Virus record (IMG/VR): IMGVR_UViG_3300044960_000268
Coordinates: 1-56,352 of that record
Length of the DNA: 56,352 bases
Origin: a virus
Reading direction: 5' to 3' (one strand)
The notes under the pieces were generated by a model. The model searched no databases. It was not told the origin of the DNA and saw only the letters and a program-made list of their open reading frames with translations. Numbering within the stretch: the stretch's first letter is position 1; every line of letters begins with the position of its first letter. Of the stretch, positions 55,814 to 56,352 are shown in pieces. A program made the translations under genes and the position numbers.

Positions 55814-56352
55814 TCAAGCTACGAGTCCGTAGAGGGTAGCAGTGCCCGCATCGATGTTACCAGCCAAAAACTGGAGAACTACCTGATTTACTATGCCAAG
55901 AGGTTGCAAGGATACTATGCAAAAAGATTGACAATCTTCTGCATCGGATGCCCCTTGACAAAAACCTACCGCATCATCAACACCGGGGGTAGTCCCTGGT
56001 CGATCCGTTCGATAGATAATCCCTTCGAACGAGATGTCTTGGGTTGCTGTCGAGATTGCGACAGATTGAGTAAAAGCTCTAAAGGCAGCAGCTGAGCCTG
56101 AAACTATGGAAGGATCTACCACGAAAATCTGACCGATAGTCGTCGAGAAAGGGGGGCCCTTGGTCGCTGAGATAAGAATATTCAAGGCATTGGTACTTGA
56201 AGAGCTGCTGAACCCTCCTCCTACTAAACGCAAGGCCTTGTAGGTCTTTGAAAGATTAAAAATCAGAGTACCCACGGGGGAACTAACGGTTTGTGTACCG
56301 ATCTCTTCCCACTTTCCGCTTTCTTCTTCGAAGAGAGTCACCTCCGTCCCCG
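55814..56352 (-). CDS. Tail fibre paralogue B, C-terminal part (gene cut by window edge)
   Basis: The frame enters at the right edge as GTEVTLFEEESGKWEEIG, the same place as GTEVTVGGTSTGKWEEVG in paralogue A, and ends with LAGNIDAGTATLYGLVA. The matching first half is 1..635. Directly joining base 1 to 56352 would shift the frame, whereas inserting the 77-base segment of the paralogue restores it. The tip region differs strongly from paralogue A. Confidence 0.8.
   Translation of the reverse strand, partial: GTEVTLFEEESGKWEEIGTQTVSSPVGTLIFNLSKTYKALRLVGGGFSSSSSTNALNILISATKGPPFSTTIGQIFVVDPSIVSGSAAAFRAFTQSVAISTATQDISFEGIIYRTDRPGTTPGVDDAVGFCQGASDAEDCQSFCIVSLQPLGIVNQVVLQFLAGNIDAGTATLYGLVA
56337..56352. 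repeat. End of repeat copy 1 at right edge
   Basis: 16 bases identical to 1146..1161; continues the repeat begun at base 1. Confidence 0.85.

Noticed and set aside
1-56352. tRNA genes
   Set aside because: No cloverleaf with a recognisable T-arm was noticed by eye; a covariance search would be needed to exclude one.

Overview
The window is almost the whole genome of a tailed double-stranded DNA phage with a siphovirus plan: HK97-type head genes, a tape measure, a frameshifted tail chaperone pair, and no sheath or contractile baseplate genes. No tRNA, rRNA, tyrosine integrase or recognisable lysogeny module was seen. The terminase belongs to the LAGRG(F)GKTR type and the holin resembles the 3-TM GTA holin type, both commonest in (alpha)proteobacterial phages and gene transfer agents. 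With strong Shine-Dalgarno sites and sigma70-like promoters (TTGAnA-N17-TATAnT), this suggests a proteobacterial host; that is inference. The two window ends lie inside one gene. Its halves (1..635 and 55814..56352) would rejoin if 77 bases were missing, and those bases are present in the neighbouring paralogue, so the molecule is probably circular or circularly permuted and the ends are an assembly break in a repeat.

Layout. Positions 24815 down to 1 (minus strand) form the late module: small and large terminase, a portal fused to an Acb1-like 2H phosphoesterase domain, a MuF-like head protein, a DnaA-domain-IV-like protein, a block of sugar and methyl transferases (14346..19493), DUF2213 prohead protease, decoration-like protein, major capsid protein, connector and tail genes, the G/GT chaperones with a GGGAAAC slippery site, tape measure, tail tip, and two tandem paralogous fibre proteins. 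From the right end, also on the minus strand (56352 down to 51607), come the second half of the last fibre, a small protein, holin, endolysin, small membrane proteins with a nested gene, an HTH-metallophosphoesterase and a serine recombinase.

Positions 24972..33721 (plus strand, except one gene at 27076..27393) are an accessory or early region of very small genes, each with its own promoter or terminator. It includes copies of one short HTH domain, a SprT-like protease and a UvrD-like helicase, plus a hairpin-rich noncoding stretch (28281..28715) that could be an origin and a structured, possibly noncoding RNA locus (33758..33910). A primase-helicase gene (34105..36039) runs leftward and shares a divergent promoter region with the rightward replication and nucleotide operon (36131..48755). 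That operon holds a P-loop nucleotide kinase, two MazG-like pyrophosphatases, two thymidylate-synthase-fold proteins, a dCMP deaminase, a family-4 uracil-DNA glycosylase fused to a family-A DNA polymerase, a Cas4/RecB-like nuclease, a Sak4-like annealing ATPase, a DUF669-like SSB, an HD nucleotidase, a VRR-NUC nuclease and an SNF2-like helicase. 48831..51540 is another patch of tiny single-gene units, among them two proline-tailed microproteins.

Working together: the nucleotide enzymes (two TS-fold enzymes with Asp at the dUMP/dCMP-discriminating position, deaminase, kinase, pyrophosphatases, HD nucleotidase) suggest an altered pyrimidine pool and perhaps modified DNA. The separate glycosyltransferase and methyltransferase block could decorate such DNA, the virion, or the host envelope. 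The Acb1-like domain on the portal suggests an anti-CBASS function or a cyclic-nucleotide role carried by a structural protein.
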